Source: Cyclobacteriaceae bacterium (lineage in GTDB: Bacteria; Bacteroidota; Bacteroidia; Cytophagales; Cyclobacteriaceae). Taken from it: a stretch of 33,471 bases of DNA. A program made the position numbers and the translations under genes. A model generated the notes under the pieces. That model saw only the letters and a program-made list of their open reading frames with translations, did not search any database and was not told the DNA's origin. Below, piece by piece: positions 31,869 to 33,471 of the stretch. Numbering within the stretch: position 1 is the stretch's first letter; the number at the start of each line of letters is the position of its first letter. The stretch is from assembly GCA_013140555.1 (NCBI GenBank), contig JABFSO010000486.1, forward strand, positions 1 to 33,471. The letters are read 5' to 3'.

Positions 31869-33471
31869 CTATTTGTCAATGTTGATTCGGGCAAACCACA
31901 AGGAGCTTCCTTTCTTGTTCTCGCCAAAGTAGGCTACCTTATTCGCATCTTTGTATCTGAAGTAGTTGGTGATTCCACCATAGTGCACGTAGTTTTCACC
32001 ATTACCGTATTCGGTATATTTATCGAATGCTCCGGTAGCTAGATTGATGGTAGCGAGTTTGGGTACGCCCAACGGTTTCTCTACCATAAAAGATAACTCC
32101 CTTACCGCTTTGGTTCCAACCACATCAAAGTATGTCCAGAATAATGTCTTTCCATCCGGTGAGAATTCGAAGAACTGACCATCGGCTGAGGTTCCTCTGA
32201 ATTTCTTATTCACCGTATATTGGGAAACCAGATTTCCTTTTGAATCAAAGTGAAACATAACCAAATCTTCGTAGGCTCGTCCGATAACTTGTCCCTTTCC
32301 ATTTCGCATCATGCCATAGTTTTGGCCGGCTAGGATAAAATCACCATTCGGGCCGATAACAGTTTCGTTGAATTCAACTCTGCGTCCGTTATACGAGTCG
32401 CCTTTTTTTCCATTCGGTTGAGGTTTTAGTTTGGCTTCAAAATCATCCATCGAAGTAGTGGTAACAAATTCAACGCGGCCCTTATCGATTTTAGCCAACT
32501 GAAAACGAGGCCACTTCTTCTTCTCCGCATGTGACTCCAGTCTACTTATAAAGTACTCGTCTTGTTCGTCATTAGAAGGGCCATAAAAGTAAACCGCTCC
32601 ATCTGCGCGTAACACGAAATCATCTACACGCCAGATGCTGTTGGGTGATGTAAAGCTTATCTTATCCAATAATTTTCCTTCATAAGAAACTCGCACATAG
32701 GTATATTCAGTTTGGCTTTTGTTCCAAATCTTGGGGCCTACGTAGTTTTTAACTTTCGTAGGTGCAAAAATCACAATCATGTCACTCTTTGGATCATCTT
32801 CCGTATTTGGATAGCCATAGGTTGCTACTACCGATTGGGGTGTTTCAAAATTAAGTGTTACATCTGCCAGTGTAGTCAAATTCACATCGTATTTTAAAAA
32901 GTGGAAGTTCATCATGTGGTTGAACGGGCCATTTTTAGCGCTTCCTTTTTCACCTGCCAGCACCATCGCTGTGCCGGTCGTATTGTCTTCGATATGATCG
33001 TGGTAGAAAAGTTTTTTATTATCATCTGTTTTCGCCTTCAACTTTTCGGCCACATTGGTGGTAACGGTGTAACCACCCCGAAACCAACTCCAATTGAAGT
33101 TTGTAACTTTTCGTTTTAAAACAAGCGTGCCCATCATATTGGGTTCTACCGCCAATCCTTCTATGGAATAATCCTCGCCTCTGTATTTTTTAGGGCGATA
33201 TTTTGCTGGTAATTCTTTCTCCATATCAACGATCTCCTCCGATTGGTTGAGGAAGTTGAAATTCATATCAAAAGAATAGGTGATAAATTTAGATTGGTTC
33301 TTCTTAGCACGCACCCGATAAACCACATCGATCTGTCGTTTCTCGAGGTCTGTGTTAACTAAGTGAATGATTCCTTTCATCGCTTCTTTCGAAACATCAT
33401 AGGTTTTCTCGATGTCCAGCGTTTGGCCACAAGCCAACGAGGCAACGAAAAGGAGGGGATAAAATAAATAC
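31869..33471 (-). CDS. Secreted protein of unknown function (5' end missing)
   Basis: The frame is open through the right window edge, so the start is outside; 533 residues are visible. The first visible residues (YLFYPLLFVASLACGQ) are the hydrophobic core and end of a signal peptide; SLACG is a weak lipobox candidate. The rest is beta-rich with repeated strand-turn motifs such as VDDFVLRADGAVYFYG, EFVTTTSMDDFEAK, ETVIGPNGDFILAG and FEFSPDGKTLFWTY, which suggests a beta-propeller-like fold. I do not recognise a family. It ends at a terminator upstream of the LamG-CHAT pair, so it is not obviously in that operon. Confidence 0.75.
   Translation of the reverse strand, partial: YLFYPLLFVASLACGQTLDIEKTYDVSKEAMKGIIHLVNTDLEKRQIDVVYRVRAKKNQSKFITYSFDMNFNFLNQSEEIVDMEKELPAKYRPKKYRGEDYSIEGLAVEPNMMGTLVLKRKVTNFNWSWFRGGYTVTTNVAEKLKAKTDDNKKLFYHDHIEDNTTGTAMVLAGEKGSAKNGPFNHMMNFHFLKYDVNLTTLADVTLNFETPQSVVATYGYPNTEDDPKSDMIVIFAPTKVKNYVGPKIWNKSQTEYTYVRVSYEGKLLDKISFTSPNSIWRVDDFVLRADGAVYFYGPSNDEQDEYFISRLESHAEKKKWPRFQLAKIDKGRVEFVTTTSMDDFEAKLKPQPNGKKGDSYNGRRVEFNETVIGPNGDFILAGQNYGMMRNGKGQVIGRAYEDLVMFHFDSKGNLVSQYTVNKKFRGTSADGQFFEFSPDGKTLFWTYFDVVGTKAVRELSFMVEKPLGVPKLATINLATGAFDKYTEYGNGENYVHYGGITNYFRYKDANKVAYFGENKKGSSLWFARINIDK

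Overview
The window comes from a Bacteroidota chromosome, most likely order Cytophagales. Three things point there. The primary-type sigma factor has the short Bacteroidota form with no region 1.1. Several upstream regions carry the Bacteroidota promoter pattern TTG-N19..22-TAnnTTTG. The gene content also fits: a SprE/PorW-like TPR protein, LytS/LytTR two-component genes, AsmA-like proteins, a secreted TPR-CHAT protein and a SWIB protein with an H1-like tail. No species is claimed.

1-5.9 kb (+): the 3' end of a TPR protein (probable SprE/PorW of gliding/type IX secretion), a class A penicillin-binding protein that overlaps it by 50 bp, uvrC, and a Uma2-family nuclease-like gene that looks like a later addition. 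5.9-7.45 kb: a secreted solenoid protein made of ten 34-residue SDHY repeats, with its own promoter and a strong terminator. 7.5-10.4 kb: a three-gene sensory operon with a LytS-type histidine kinase, a second kinase-like protein that lacks the phospho-acceptor His and the N-box, and a LytTR response regulator. 10.4-10.8 kb: a cluster of REP-like palindromic repeats. 10.8-11.8 kb: a paraoxonase-like gene broken by one in-frame TAA.

11.9-14.3 kb: a SWIB/H1-like chromatin protein (-), diverging from a carbonic-anhydrase-like protein of unclear activity across an intergenic region with three copies of a TTTTC(A/C)TAGG motif, then an ankyrin protein. 14.3-15.8 kb (-): a likely operon of sigma factor, unknown 122-aa protein and CsbD-like stress protein. 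15.9-19.9 kb (-): a PIF1-like helicase, a MarR regulator with a very short or absent leader, and a NAPE-PLD-like metallo-beta-lactamase-fold hydrolase. 19.9-22.2 kb: a DUF1905/OmdA protein, an aldo/keto reductase and a DJ-1/PfpI protein.

22.2-24.1 kb is a small AT-rich accessory patch. It holds a decayed higBA toxin-antitoxin locus, a candidate small RNA with its own -7 box and intrinsic terminator, and a translationally coupled pair (DUF3800 nuclease-like protein plus a 167-aa protein with faint BECR-ribonuclease character), ending at tRNA-Val(UAC). The pair plus the RNA is the best candidate for an undescribed system. 24.3-33.5 kb is envelope biology: an AsmA-like protein, an outer-membrane beta-barrel, and a coupled pair of secreted proteins (LamG-like protein, then TPR-CHAT protease) behind a partial secreted protein of unknown function.
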